Positions 24,835-36,549 of a stretch of 64,000 bases of DNA are shown piece by piece. A program made the translations under genes and the position numbers. The stretch is from contig NW_024104532.1 of assembly GCF_003945595.2 (NCBI RefSeq), forward strand, positions 7,501,501 to 7,565,500, written 5' to 3'. The stretch comes from Pipra filicauda. Taxonomy: Eukaryota > Chordata > Aves > Passeriformes > Pipridae. Numbering within the stretch: position 1 is the first letter of the stretch; every line of letters starts with the position of its first letter. The notes beneath the pieces were generated by a model. The model ran no database searches. It was given only the letters and a program-made list of their open reading frames with translations, and was not told where the DNA came from.

Positions 24835-25065
24835 GTTTCACAGAATCACCTGCTTGAGGGCCAAGGGGGATCATTAGATTGTGTAACCTGACCTTCTCTA
24901 TAGCACATCATGTCATTTCATCCATTTACTCTGTACTGAGTCCAATAACTTATGTTTGACTAACACGGCTCTTCTCTATTTGCCTTTATATTGAGTTTCT
25001 TGGCCAAAAATCCATTACCATTTTTGTCAGGTCTGCCATCACTTAAAGGAACTTTTTAGGATTTC
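24835..25065 (-). mobile_element. Ancient CR1/L3-type LINE tail, minus orientation
   Basis: GGGGATCATTAGATTGTGTAAC, ACCTGACCTTCTCTATAGCACATC and the ACTGAGTCCAATAACTTATG wording together resemble, in reverse orientation, the 3' tail of the old CR1 family that is abundant in turtles and crocodilians. Divergence is much higher than in the other CR1 copies of this window, consistent with an insertion predating birds. Ends are approximate, especially on the right. Confidence 0.6.
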
Positions 25066-26670
25066 TTTTGCTCTATTAGAAACCTGTCATTGGGAACGTG
25101 GGGCTATGTTCCTTCAAACAGCAGTTTGAAGGAACTCGAGTCTACAGTTGTGCATGATCAGTGGTGTTCGTGTTGGGCTTTGGGACTCTTCTGAGTGAAA
25201 TATGCATCAAAATATATTACTGCCTGCCCTAGTTTCTTATTTATAGGTTTTGTTAGGAAGCATTAACCATTTTTTTAAAGAAACTGGTCACGTTAGTAAA
25301 AACCCAATGATTCTGCCATTTTCAAAAGAAACATTATACACTGAAAACACATTCTGTCACCACGCAGACCCTTCCTCCCAGTCTTGTTTTTTATCCTATG
25401 TAATTCATAACAGCATCTGATATGCTCCTCCTAGCATCAAAGCACAGATGATTAGAGAAGGATTTTTAAACAGGAAAGGGAGATTTGGGAAAACATACAT
25501 TTGGACTGTGTGGCTGTGGCTCCCAAGATGGACATTGCCAGCATTCTTCAGCCTCCCAGATGTAAATTGGCTCATTGAAATCACAGTGTTGTGTTTAGAA
25601 CAGCCATCTCCTCCAGGCTGTTAGACATTTGCATTCCCAGAATTTATTGTCTGTCTGTAGTCAACTCTTCTTTAATAGACATTTAAAAGACATGTCTTTA
25701 CATCGTATATACATCTTCTTCTTTTTTTTTTTTTTCCAGGGGAAATTTTAAGGTAAACAGAAATTATTTTGGGTCATCAATATATAAAATTACTTTAAAT
25801 TATTTCTGTAAATTTGATTCCTGTAATATGCTCTTTAAGGTATTTTTTTTTTATCTTCCCTGTAAGAAACCCACAAAATAATAAAGCAAAGAGCAGATAC
25901 TCCGCTTGTAGATCTACTTGTAACTGAGGAGAGGAGGCTTTTATCCTGCTGGCTGTCTGAGACTCCCTGTAAAGGTAATGAAGACTCAAAAATACAGCTG
26001 GATCTTTTAAATTAGGAGCCTTCTTCTCTTGCTCACAGTGTAGTTTGTGTTCCTGTAGATCCTTGAGCCCACTGGTGTGAGCACCTGTGTCCAAGGCTGT
26101 TTGTGGGTTCAGTGTGAAATACACTGAAAACACAAAATAAAGTCCATGAACTGGCACTTTTGCTGAATTCTTGTACAATATTTTCAGCAGCAATAAGGAA
26201 AATAAGGGCACCTTCATGCACAGACTGTGGAAAGCTTTATCTTCATAGATTAGCATATAAGTTTTAAGCACCTTGTAAAATTAATTGGAGGGGAGCTCAC
26301 AGTTCCTGAACAATTCTCGTGCTGCCATCAGTTGTAAGGTGTTGGTTTGTTACTTATTTAAAGGTGATCATGCCTTTTTGGCAAACCTACTGCTTTCAGG
26401 TATTTTTAATAAATTCCCAGCACAAAGTGTCTGAAGTACAGAGATGTTTATAATGAGCAGCAAAAATGAGAGATGTTTTATTAGGCTGTGAAACGATCCC
26501 TTCCCGATTACTTTTAATTGGTGAAATAACAAATTGGTGGTTTATCTCTTTAAGCTTTTGACCTAATAACAGCACTGTTTTTCATGAAACATTCCCTTTG
26601 GTTGTAGCTTAAGGCTTTCTCAGTGGTTTTGTTCCTAAACTTATAAATTACTCTCTGGCATTAGTTGGTA
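25066..26670. other. Single-copy DNA with a perfect short hairpin
   Basis: Contains a perfect 12-bp inverted repeat at 25108-25135 (separate entry), a T-run followed by CCAGG at 25722-25740, and an open stretch of about 158 codons on the minus strand (25795-26271) that opens with GTG and matches nothing I know. A stretch at 26460-26640 with CGATCCC, CCGATTACTTTTAATTGG and TTTAAGC words looks CNE-like. No gene is recognised. Confidence 0.5.
25108..25135. repeat. Perfect 12-bp inverted repeat with 4-nt loop
   Basis: GTTCCTTCAAAC (25108-25119) is followed by loop AGCA and its exact reverse complement (25124-25135). It would form a stable 28-nt hairpin on either strand. No U-run follows and this is a eukaryotic genome, so it is not a bacterial-type terminator. 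Too short for a microRNA precursor. Confidence 0.9.
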
Positions 26671-26748
26671 GAATCCTCGAATAGTTTGGATGGGAAGAGA
26701 CCTTTAAAGGCCAACCCCCCTGCCATGAGCAGGGACTATAGTTAATAC
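26671..26748 (-). mobile_element. CR1 LINE 3'-terminal remnant, minus orientation
   Basis: TAGAATCCTCGAATAGTTTGG followed by GGGAAGAGACCTTTAAAGG and CCAACCCCCCTGCCATGAGC is the reverse complement of the conserved CR1 terminus. Only the last 80 bases or so survive, a typical severely 5'-truncated insertion. Confidence 0.92.
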
Positions 26749-28235
26749 ACATTTCCAGTAGTGCACTTATGCACCATGTTGATGGGTTTTTTACAGCTTT
26801 TTGTGTGACTTTTCAAATGAAATAATATGTTTCAACTGAGTGCTAGACACCACTTCACGCAGAATCATTTGCATTATTATGATATATATTGTATTTTATA
26901 ACATCTTATATCCCTGAGGGCAGCTGTCTCCAACAATCTGAGAAACAACTAATGGATTGTTATCTTGTTTTTTAATTACTTGGGGTTTTTTTTTAGCTCA
27001 AATGTCTCACAGTGAAGTCAGAGGCCTACAGAGTTACTTCTTCAAATTTTTTCCCCTTCTCAGGCTGTTAGAATATTTAAACAGAATTCTGTATATTTTC
27101 TGGCTTCTAAATGAGACTATTCTTATTCATAAGCTATTTAATGTGAAAAACTATCCTCTTAAATTGATTCCAGTATAAAAAGGTACACATGTACACTCAT
27201 CTCCTTTCTTTGAGCAAAACAGAAATTACCTTATTTATCATATTCAATTGTTATGTGTCTCCACTTTGAAAAAAGTTAGACCACACAGAAAACCAGGCTT
27301 CATAGAATTGCCTTTATATAGATTTTCCTGACAGGGAAAAACCACAGCTGCCACAGTCCAAAAAGATTTTGATAGACCCAAGAAGAATGTATTTTTGTTT
27401 CTAAAAAACCCACATGAAACCTTAAAAAAAAAATCCACAAAGACATTATTTTAGTCTAGCAGAAAATTATTCTCTCTCACTTTACCCAGTGAATCTCTAA
27501 AACTGGTGTAGAAGTTCCATGGACAGAGGGAATATAAACAAAGTTCAGGTGTCCTAACCCTAAAGCACCAGTACCTGATTTTAGTCAAGTGTTACAGATA
27601 ATTTTAATTTAAATAATTTATTCATTGATTTATTTACCAGTCCTTTGAAAGTGTCCCATGATTTCCTTTTAGAAGTGTTCATTCTGAGGGAAATAATGCA
27701 TTCATTTGGAATCCATGTAGACATTAGTCTGCTGATATTCTCTCAGTAGAACAGAAATATTAGGAAGAGCCAAAAAATTATGAAACCGTGTCATCAGCTC
27801 ACTTCTAAAAATAAAATTAACAGAGAACAGATACCTGGATACTTTGTTAATATTTATTAACCAAAGCCACCTTTCAACGTTTTCCTGAAGTAACGATTTC
27901 TGGTTTAATCAACGTAGGAGGGATTTAAAAAAAAAATAAATTGGTTATCCTCTTTTTTTGTGTGTGTGGCTTTTTCAAATCAGAAATAGGTTTGCTGTTT
28001 TGTCAGTGTCCATCACTCCTGCCTGGTTATCCCTTGCAGGGCCAAAGTCAGCCCTAGGTTAAGTGATACGGATTCTTCCAAGTGAGGAGATTGCTCACTG
28101 GTTTGTAGCTGCTCTGAGCTACACTGACCTGTTTCCAGCTACATGTGATGTTTAATCTGGAGACTAAACCATCTTATTGGGCAGTAATGCAGACAAAAAG
28201 AATCATAGGAAAGATCCTATTATCAGATAAATATT
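26749..28235. other. Single-copy A+T-rich DNA, no recognised gene
   Basis: No open frame of note, no recognisable repeat. Contains T-runs and a small TGTGTGTG stretch near 27960. This is the left part of a long block in which I see no transposable element. Confidence 0.6.
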
Positions 28236-28560
28236 TTTAGTAATGAGGGAGCAGGATACAGTCGTGCATGATGCTTAATCTCAATGCCAACAACTCTTCA
28301 AATCACAATGCAGTTATAACATTTTCCATTTCCAAACAATGAGCAATTAAACATTAGCTAATTAAATGCTTTCACTGGTGAAAGAAAATATAAAAATACA
28401 TGAAATTATCAAATAAGAAAACCAAGTGACTAATTTGTCAGCCTCAGCATCACTTTACAAATAGCAGCAGCCAAGTTATCCCTACAATGCATATCAATCA
28501 ATTTTACTTTTTACAGCTGATAAGATATTCTCTAATTAAATTATGTTTTAATTGCCTTTG
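28236..28560. promoter_or_regulatory. Candidate conserved non-coding element
   Basis: Non-repetitive, stop-rich sequence packed with homeodomain and octamer-like words: CAATTAAACATTAGCTAATTAAATG near 28344-28368 is given here only by its TAATTA core, with CAATCAATTTTAC near 28495 and TCTAATTAAATTATG near 28530. It looks like a vertebrate developmental enhancer. The call rests on composition only. Confidence 0.35.
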
Positions 28561-31192
28561 ACTTTTAATGCAAGGAAAATGACAATATGCTTTCCATTAG
28601 AGTACTCCCTACTTCTTTCTGTATCCTGTGATTGTCATTATGCAGTTAACAGTTGTTCCACAGTGGTATCAAGACTCCACATTTTTTCCCGGAACCAGGA
28701 TCCTGAAATAAATGTGGGGCTATTTTCTATATGCTAATATAATTCTTTTAATTGTTGGCAATATTGAGGTCTGCCCATTTATTATTCTCGGAATTTTCCA
28801 GAACCATTTGATCCTCTGTGTGACTGAATTCACAATTAGAATGCTAGTCCTGGAAAACACAAACTCCCTATTTTCATGCTGAATTACTTACTAATTACCT
28901 TTCAAACTATTTATTTTTTATAAGACTATCAAGAAGTGTATAGATAGGAGACATATTCTTGCTTTAAGATATGATAATTAAAGTTAATTATAGTACAGAA
29001 ATGTGTGTCAGTAGGAATGTGTCAGAATTAGGAGAGGAGATCCAGCTCAGACTCTCAGCACAGGGAGGGTTGTCCTTGTACACCAACAAGTGCACAAGGG
29101 CTGTTCTGATAAACAGACCAGATCCAAGATATCAAGGATAAAGAGAACTCTTCTCTGCCTATCTCTTCTGCATTTGCAAAGCAAAGGGTGGGAAAGCAGC
29201 AGCCAATGTCTTGACAGTTCCTATTCTTCAATTCTGAACACACAGGAGTGTTCTGGGTGCTGGTATTTTGGACTGTTCCAACCATGCTTCATCTTAATTC
29301 AGCTCAGAATTAAAGGAAGGCAAGCAAGTCATAAACAGCCACTGCTGCAAGATATGAAAGCAAAACCAGAAAAACAATAAAGAAGGGATAACTTCTTTCT
29401 CTGGGCTTTGAGATAAGCAGACTGAAGGAAAATTCAAAGTGCAGCCATACTGCATTTAGTTTACTGTCTCGCCCAAAAATTAATTTCTACACCAGCTGCA
29501 ATGAAAACATCATCCCAAGGTTGTACATGAAGGCTTCTGTCACACTGGGACACAATTACTCAACATTTAGCATTCACTCATTGCCACATGGACCTAAGAC
29601 TATGCTCCTTATGCCTGATTTACAAATAAAGTCAGAAGTGCTGCAATTGTATTTTCCAGCCATTTCTTCAATGAACAGGTACTGGTGCAGCCAGTGCTGA
29701 GATATTTGATGTAAGTAGTGGACATTTCAGTCGCTGCACGAGTTCTTAATCTCCCTAGGATCCACAGGAAGAAAATTATTTGATATGAGAACCTTTGATA
29801 TTACAAGTTGTATTTAACATTTCAAGGCTCATTTGAATCAGCTCAGCTCACTGAACTGCTAAAGCACACAGGACAACACACCCTGTAGAGAGGAGAAACC
29901 TATAGATGTGTTTAGTAGCCTAAAGGTATATTACAAAAAATGAGTTGCTGAAGATTAGGCCCAAAATTTTTTGGTGCTGTTCATCTCAGAAGTCATCTGA
30001 GAGCCAGGCCCAGTGCATTAGGGAACAGAAGGGTGGATGGATCAGCAGCAGAAATAATATTGGGGTCCCTGTGATGTGCTGGGGAACTTCTCATGACAGA
30101 AATTCTGTTATGACCCACAAGTACCTGTAGAGGATGAGTCAATTAAATTTCATATTAATGCAAAAAGTACTGTATCATAACACTATATCCTGATTTCTTT
30201 TCCCCTGTTGTAATCCATTAGGATGCTAGAAAACTTGAGTTTTTAGTAGAGCTGTGCAGGCAATAACATCTGCCTCCTGTGCCTTGGCAATGTACTAATG
30301 GCTATTACAAAACACTTGCTGTAAACATTCAGCCAGGTTTCTGCCCACAGCACAAATAAATGAATAAGTATGTTTTTACCCACTTGTGCTACCCAAGTTA
30401 ACACAGTGCTTTGTAACCTCAGTATAAAGTAGAAAAAAGCAAATAATTTCAGGGGTTGTGTATTTTGTGGTACAGTGAAGATGGAATCCCAATCAGAAGG
30501 GTTTATGCCATCAGAAAAGTGTATTTCTGTGCTTCTCAAAGAGCTGTAACAGGAGTTCTTTCTGCAGATCTCTAACAGAGTGTGTGTGCTGATAATGGTG
30601 AGCCCATCCTGAGGCTTTCTCAGTGACCCGGTGGGACAGATTTGGCTGGAGGGGTTGTTTTTGTTAACATTTCTGAAGGGTTAAACTTGTGTTTAGTTTC
30701 CAAGACCAGCACAGCTTTTGACAAGACATATATTTCTATTGGTGGCATGAACTCATTGCAAAGAAAAAACAGGAGACAACGTGCATATTTTCTTCTTGTG
30801 GAGTTTCTTAGGGGGCTGACATGAATCAGTGGTCAAAGAACCAAAAATTCACAAATTCAGTGAAAAAAAGATATATTTTTAGAGGAAATCAAACTGCCTG
30901 ATGTATAAGCTTGTATTTGTAGAAAGAATAATTATACACAAGAGTGGTACCTCTTAGGAAGCACAAAAGGATACAGTGATACATCACCCTGCTGCTGTAG
31001 GCTCTCAAAAGTCAGTAAAATTCTCTCTGTTAAATCAAATCGATTGTGGGTCACGTCCTAGATTTATAATAATTACAGTAAAGGTATTGTGATTAAAACC
31101 AAACCCTAGCTTTTATAAATACAGTGGGAATTAACACTTACCTTACGAGGTTAATATGCATGAGTTCAATTTCTTTTTTTTTTTTTTTTTAG
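28561..31192. other. Single-copy DNA, no recognised gene
   Basis: A+T-rich sequence without repeats I can name. Short open stretches on both strands overlap and show no family features. A 17-nt T-run (31174-31190) precedes the candidate exon at 31193. Confidence 0.55.
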
Positions 31193-31239
31193 GCAATATT
31201 CAGAATCCAAAGGAAGAGGTTGCAACCTACAGGAAGCTG
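31193..31239 (+). other. Candidate 47-nt exon
   Basis: An unusually strong polypyrimidine tract (a 17-nt T-run at 31174-31190) ends in AG at 31191-31192, and CTG|GTAGGT offers a donor at 31240. All three phases are open, one reading NIQNPKEEVATYRKL. The length is not a multiple of three. The T-run may simply be a homopolymer that mimics an acceptor. I do not recognise the peptide. Confidence 0.2.
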
Positions 31240-31970
31240 GTAGGTCAAATTTTTAAAATTATATAAACTCCAGTGCAATTAGAGTGACAAAAAATGTAAG
31301 CAGTAAGGTAATGAAACATGCATTTACTGGGTATTCAGAAAATATGCAAAATCATTTAAATTTACATACTGAGGGGGTGAAAATGTGGTTTAGCAGAGGC
31401 AATTAACATGAGAAAGTAAGACAGATGCTGTGCAAATAATTCATAATGAATAATTTCTTTGCTCCATTATGTGTTTGCAAGTTTTCCAAACAAACTAGTT
31501 TTTCTGATGTATATGTTCAAACTGTTTGCTGAATAATATCTATGCATAATTTTTTTGTCTGTAATTCATTCATAAGCAGAGCTTTCTGAATATTCAAGCT
31601 TTTTTTGAATGGGTACGTAGGTCGTAGAACACATTTCTCTTTTCCAATTGAAGAAACACAACTTATAGGTTCTGCTATGAATAATCACAATATTTAACAA
31701 TATTTGCTTCATTATTTTACCAAACATTCCTGCTAGTAAACTCATTTGTTAAAATAATCATGGAAAAAGAGATGCAAACAAAAGCAAATAAATTAGCTTG
31801 GCATCCTCTCTTTTGTTTCTCACTTGAGAAAAATAATTTGTACTGTCCATAATTCTGTTTGGCTTTAATTAAAACACACGAGGAAGCCGAAAATACAAAA
31901 TCATAGTCTTAAATAGACCTGGGGTTGCTGTGGCTGCAGTTACTCATCATACTCAGGGTGCCTTGTCCAA
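31240..31970. promoter_or_regulatory. Candidate conserved non-coding stretch
   Basis: From about 31280 to 31860 the DNA is non-repetitive and rich in ATGCAAAATCATTTAAAT, GCAATTAACATG, GTGCAAATAATTCATAATG and CTTTAATTAAAA words, i.e. POU and homeodomain-like sites. It has no open frame. It leads into the minisatellite. The regulatory role is inferred from composition only. Confidence 0.3.
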
Positions 31971-31975
31971 ATGGG

Positions 31976-32243
31976 TGTGCTCTGGTTCACTCCACCCCTT
32001 CCTGGGGGATGGTTTTCTCCCAGTTGTGATGCTCTGGTTTACTCCACCCGTTCCTGGGGGATGGTTTTCTCCCAGTTGTGATGCTCTGGTTCACTCCACC
32101 CGTTCCTGGGGGATGGTTTTCTCCCAGTTGTGATGCTCTGGTTTACTCCACCCCTTCCTGGGGGATGGTTTTCTCCCAGTTGTGATGCTCTGGTTTACTC
32201 CACCCCTTCCTGGGGGATGGTTTTCTCGCAGTTGTGATGCTCT
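31976..32243. repeat. 52-bp minisatellite, five copies
   Basis: Five head-to-tail units of exactly 52 bp start at 31976, 32028, 32080, 32132 and 32184, and a sixth begins at 32236 and breaks off after GATGCTCT. Units begin GATGCTCTGG and contain TCCTGGGGGATGGTTTTC; they differ by only a few substitutions (C/T at GGTTYACT, G/C at CACCSGTTC-type positions, one C/G in the last unit). A 52-bp period shifts frame, so a coding role is very unlikely. The array is G/C-richer than its surroundings. High identity implies recent expansion or gene-conversion homogenisation, and copy number may vary between individuals. Confidence 0.97.
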
Positions 32244-32429
32244 ACCAATGCCCTCCCAGCCCTTCCAAGGGGCTGCCTCTGTCCCCCAGGGGTTGGATGG
32301 AGGGGCAGAGCTCACCTCCATCCCTGGGCCCCTCCAGCACCCAAACATGGTGTTGGCTCCCTGGCATAAAGGAAAGCCTCCCATGGAGGAAGCTAATGAA
32401 GATAAATATACTGTTTGTTGGCAGTCAAG
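32244..32429. other. GC-rich flank of the minisatellite
   Basis: About 190 bp of G/C-rich unique sequence (CCCTCCCAGCCCTTCC, CTGTCCCCCAGGGG, CCCCTCCAGCACCC). It could be the remnant of an unidentified repeat or of the array's ancestral sequence. No gene is seen. Confidence 0.4.
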
Positions 32430-32605
32430 GTGATTAATTGCGAGGGACAAGCTTTAATTATGTCACGAGTAGCAATCGCTGTCAGGGACAGACACCAAGT
32501 TTTTTATGGCCCATTGTTAGATATGTTGAAGTCTGAATATGAACACATTAGTGATTTAGTACAAACTATGTCTCCTTGCATAGCAGGCATATATTCTTAG
32601 TTATA
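32430..32605. promoter_or_regulatory. Candidate conserved non-coding element
   Basis: GTGATTAATTGCGAGGGAC, AGCTTTAATTATGTCACGAG and TAGCAATCGCTGTCAGGGAC occur in tight succession. The mixture of homeodomain-like TAATTA sites, a CRE-like half site (GTCACG) and retained CpGs differs from its neighbourhood and reads like a constrained enhancer core. Stop codons are present in every frame on the + strand. Not verified by alignment. Confidence 0.42.
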
Positions 32606-35600
32606 TTTACAGACATGTTTATTTGGAACACTGGATAAGTCAGCTTTTACGCTTTCTGTAAGTGAAGCAGGTCATCAGACCTGAGAGACTGCAGCATTCT
32701 TATGATAAATGGTGTACAGTGAACTCAATGATGAGTGAATTCCAGTTCCAGAATCCTATTAGCAATGTAAAAAAAAAAAAGGCTTTTGATTTTATATATT
32801 TAATTTCGTACATGTTTTTAAATTTAATATATTATATTTCAGAGTTTCTATTTCAGTTTACTATTTCAATAGTGATAATTAAAAAAAAAATTAATCTTGG
32901 TATGAGTAAGCCAAGTTTCACATTCCTGAGGAGACAGTGAGAGAATTTTCAGTTCTCTTTTTGAGATACCTTTTTATCCCATGTATGTGCTCTCACTGAG
33001 GATCTGACAGTCTCAGCTTACACCCTTTCTTTCCTGAGATCAGAAATTAGCCTGGGAATAGCTTATGACATGAATAGTACAAAGGATCCCTCACACCTTG
33101 CTAACACTAATAGGGCAGGAGAATGCAGAGAACATATAAATACAGTTTCACAAATGTCATTTCTGCAAATGTGTATCAGTGTGAAAGTTCTGCCATTCTC
33201 ATATTACACTGAATAATGTGAGAGCACCCAGACAATTATTTTAAATAACTGAAGTATACCTACATGTCTTTGGAAGAGAATGGGAAAGATAAAATAACTT
33301 GCTTAATAAGCCTTGGTGTCATAGTGTGTTAACCAGCATTTACAAGTTCCTTTAGGTGCAAAGAAATGATGTTTTAATGAGCATGGCAAACTAAACAGTT
33401 GTTTGAAAATACAGAAAAATGACAATGAAGTGACAGAAAAACTAAAAGGAAATTGTATGTCACTGGCAGATTTTTTTTAGATTTTATACAGATAAAAGTA
33501 AGAAAACAACACAAAAGCAAACATCCATTAAACTAATCTAGTTGAGTAAACATTCATGTTGTTCCTTGGGTTGCTTGCATTCTCTTCCCTTTTTCAGCAC
33601 TTTAAATTTCAACTTTATACAACTTCTAGACATAGCAAACCTTACAGTTACTGTGTTTTGTTTTATTCTTTCCTATTTATCTACAGCTTAAAAAAATGTG
33701 TTTAGGCATCCAGGCATTTCATTAGTGATTGCTATTACACATCAATGTTGTAACCTTAAAACAGACATTGTAGGTTATGCACCCCTGAAAACATAATTCC
33801 TGCTCAAACTTCCCATTCTCCTACGGATGCCTTAATTTCTTTCTGCACTGCAGGAGTTCTTACTGGTAGAAGTGATAAATGGACGTGTTTCTTTGCATTA
33901 TACATATTTACAGCAAGTAACCTGTGTGTACCATATCACTTTATGAATCTATAGCCCGGTGCTGTTATAGCCAATGCATTAAATATTGGGCTTCTCAGGG
34001 ACTGCTCACCGCAGTTTAACACAACAGATAATGAAAGGAGATCAGGCACGAAAAGTTCCTCTTTATCTCACACCTTTCTTCACACAAAGTAGCTGATAAC
34101 AGCTAAGTTCATCATCCTTCTTTCATACAGTATTCAGGAAATCAGGCACTTAAACCATGACTTTCACAGAGAAAGGACTGTGTCATTCTCTTTAGTCAGT
34201 AGTAAAAATAGGGCCCTGATCCTGAATGGAGTTGTTGAGTTTTGTCAGAAGATAAATCAAGCAAGTGAGTACTTTTGTGTGCTTGCTTGCACGGAACTTC
34301 TTTTCAAGGAAATACTTTGCATTAAAAGAAAAGAGGGTATAAGGAGGCACAGAACATAAAGATCAGTCATGAAAGATGGGGCTAAATTAAGGTTGAAGCA
34401 AAAATAAAAGTAAGTAATAGCTTATTTAAGATCCATCTCTAGTATTTCATTATTTTATTAAATATGCTGTGCAATAACAAAGAAATTATGCTACCTGTTG
34501 GGAAAAAAGTTATCCCAGTCTTGAGAGTTTCATCATACTTTATTATTATTTAATATTTCTCGTTCTCTTGATAATTATTCTGTACTAAGAAAACGAAAAA
34601 TATTGTTCTATTATATTTTACGTTTGCAAGTGAGCCTATGGAAGTTAAAAGGATTCACTGATCTATAAATGTATTTTTAGGTAACAAATTCAGCTTTCCC
34701 CTTCCTCTAACTGCTCCCCCAGTCTTCAGAATGGTCTTATTTAAAAGGAACAAACACTGTTGGTGAAGTTTGCATTGGCATTTCCTATAGGGGTAGAACT
34801 GTATCACTTAGAAGGTAAACTGTCATGAACTGCGTGCCCTGCTTTATATATTGGACATTTTTATTTTTACTTTTTTTTTGTTCTCATCATTGTTTCCCCA
34901 ATCATTCTTTGCATTTTTACATACACCTTGCCCAGGTGATTTGTCTGTACCAGTTTACACCCTTATTGCTGAATCAGACTGCAAACTTGACAATGCTTTT
35001 GAGTCAGACTTCAAATCTTGGACTAACTGATTTCAATATTATGCAAAATGGCTACTGTATCCTTTATACCTTGCTAGTTTCCTTTTCTCTTTCTCAGTTT
35101 TTCCAGATACATTATTCTACCACTTATTGCAGCTAAAACAGTTCAAATCACCTTTCAACCAGCCTAGGTACTAGAACTGTCTCTGTGGTGCCATTTACCC
35201 AAACTCAGCCCGTTCACTCTTGTGCAGAGTGTGTATCTGTGGTGTAACTCATTCACACCAATACCACTTCATGCAGAGCTGAGAAAAACCACTTCTGGCA
35301 TCGGAAATAAATGTTGATTTTATCCTTTGTTCGCTTTGTCGGTGAACTCGTTATTATCCAGAACACTCCCTGACCTCCATGGTTTTTATCATAATCACCT
35401 TGCAGTATTTTCTCCCACTCCAAAAATGCAATGGCATTTCCATATACAGACAACTACATAAAGCAAATAGTTTTTTTTTAATGTAATTGTTACAAACTCT
35501 CAGTAATTACAGCAGGAGGACAAGTGAAATTGTTCATCCTCTGTGGTGTCAGAGTCGTTTAAATGGCTGAGAGAACTAACATTGCAATAGTTTGCAACTA

Positions 35601-36427
35601 CTCTCAGTAACAGGAGTTTGCAAAAGCAAGCTAGGGACTAGTTAACAACTGTGTCTGCCATTTATGTTACAACAGTAGTGACAATACAGGTTTCAGTATG
35701 GGGAAACTGGAATCTAAAAAGTGTATTAGAAACCAGTACTCCAGTAACTGGGTGGGCCAGAAGAAGATAAAAGACCTGGGTCTTGATTGACAGAGTAAGA
35801 ACTGCCCTGATATTCATGTATTTAGTTTAACTCTTGTGTTAGTGGTTTAAGATTATCACACAAACACTCTTAGCACAGTAACTACTGTGGAAACAGTGCA
35901 TCCCACCAACTCTTCAACAGTGACACCTAATTTTAATACCCATAAGGTGTTGTTTCTTGAGAGCTGGACAATTTAAACACAAGAATTCTTCTCAGTGCCC
36001 AGTGAATTCTCCTCTTGATCAGCCAGATGAGCACAGGCTCATCATTTGCTTACAGATGGCACTAGTCCGCTTCAGCAACTGGTTGGGACCCATGTGCCTC
36101 AGAATTCCTTTGAAATATTTGTGGCCAGCAAAGGCACTACAGGAAAAAAGGGGGTTAGGTCTGTAAGTCCAGAGCCTGCTGCGTGCAGAACACACTGCAG
36201 GCACACACCATGGCACACAGGTGGAATTCTGAGGAGTTCTGGGTGGGGATGGGGTTCCATTAGGGATGGCTGTGCATATTGAACATTCTCATTTACAGGC
36301 AGCAATTCCTCTAAAGTACAACAGTGTTCTGTGCCTGTAAGAGTCTTCGCTTTTTCTTTACTTTCCACTGAGCAGATATTACCTACAAGGACTTTCCATC
36401 TCTTTTTTTTTCCTCCTCTTCTTCCAG
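32606..36427. other. Single-copy DNA, no recognised gene
   Basis: A+T-rich with A- and T-runs (32769-32780, 32880-32889). Short open stretches on either strand show no recognisable family. No transposable element is seen. Confidence 0.55.
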
Positions 36428-36549
36428 AACTGCAAACTTGTTGATGACACTGAATTGTTCAGAGCTGTTCAAGCATATAGCAAGTGGCTTTCTACCTGCT
36501 CAGTGCTTCCATTTGAGCCATCTCAAAGACAGGCTATAATTCTTACAAG
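36428..36549 (+). other. Candidate 122-nt exon with an open phase
   Basis: A very strong acceptor (a T-run, then CCTCCTCTTCTTCCAG ending at 36427) precedes 36428, and ACAAG|GTGGAT provides a modest donor at 36550. Phase 0 stays open for the whole length, starting NCKLVDDTELFRAVQAYS, and closes only at TAG about 18 nt into the would-be intron. The peptide has no ATG and no match that I recognise. Either a real internal exon of an unrecognised + strand transcript or a pseudoexon. Confidence 0.25.

Noticed and set aside
25108..25135. Bacterial-type terminator or microRNA precursor
   Set aside because: No U-tract follows, the genome is eukaryotic, and the stem is about half the length needed for a microRNA precursor.
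25740..25752. 13-nt microexon between TTTTTCCAG and GTAAAC
   Set aside because: Too short to be credible without transcript evidence; a T-run followed by CCAG arises easily by chance.
25795..26271. 158-codon open frame on the minus strand
   Set aside because: Opens with GTG, not ATG, has no family features, and is near the length expected by chance for the longest frame in 64 kb of six-frame A+T-rich DNA.
31976..32243. CRISPR-like array
   Set aside because: The 52-bp units are directly abutting with no unique spacers, and this is a vertebrate genome; it is a minisatellite.
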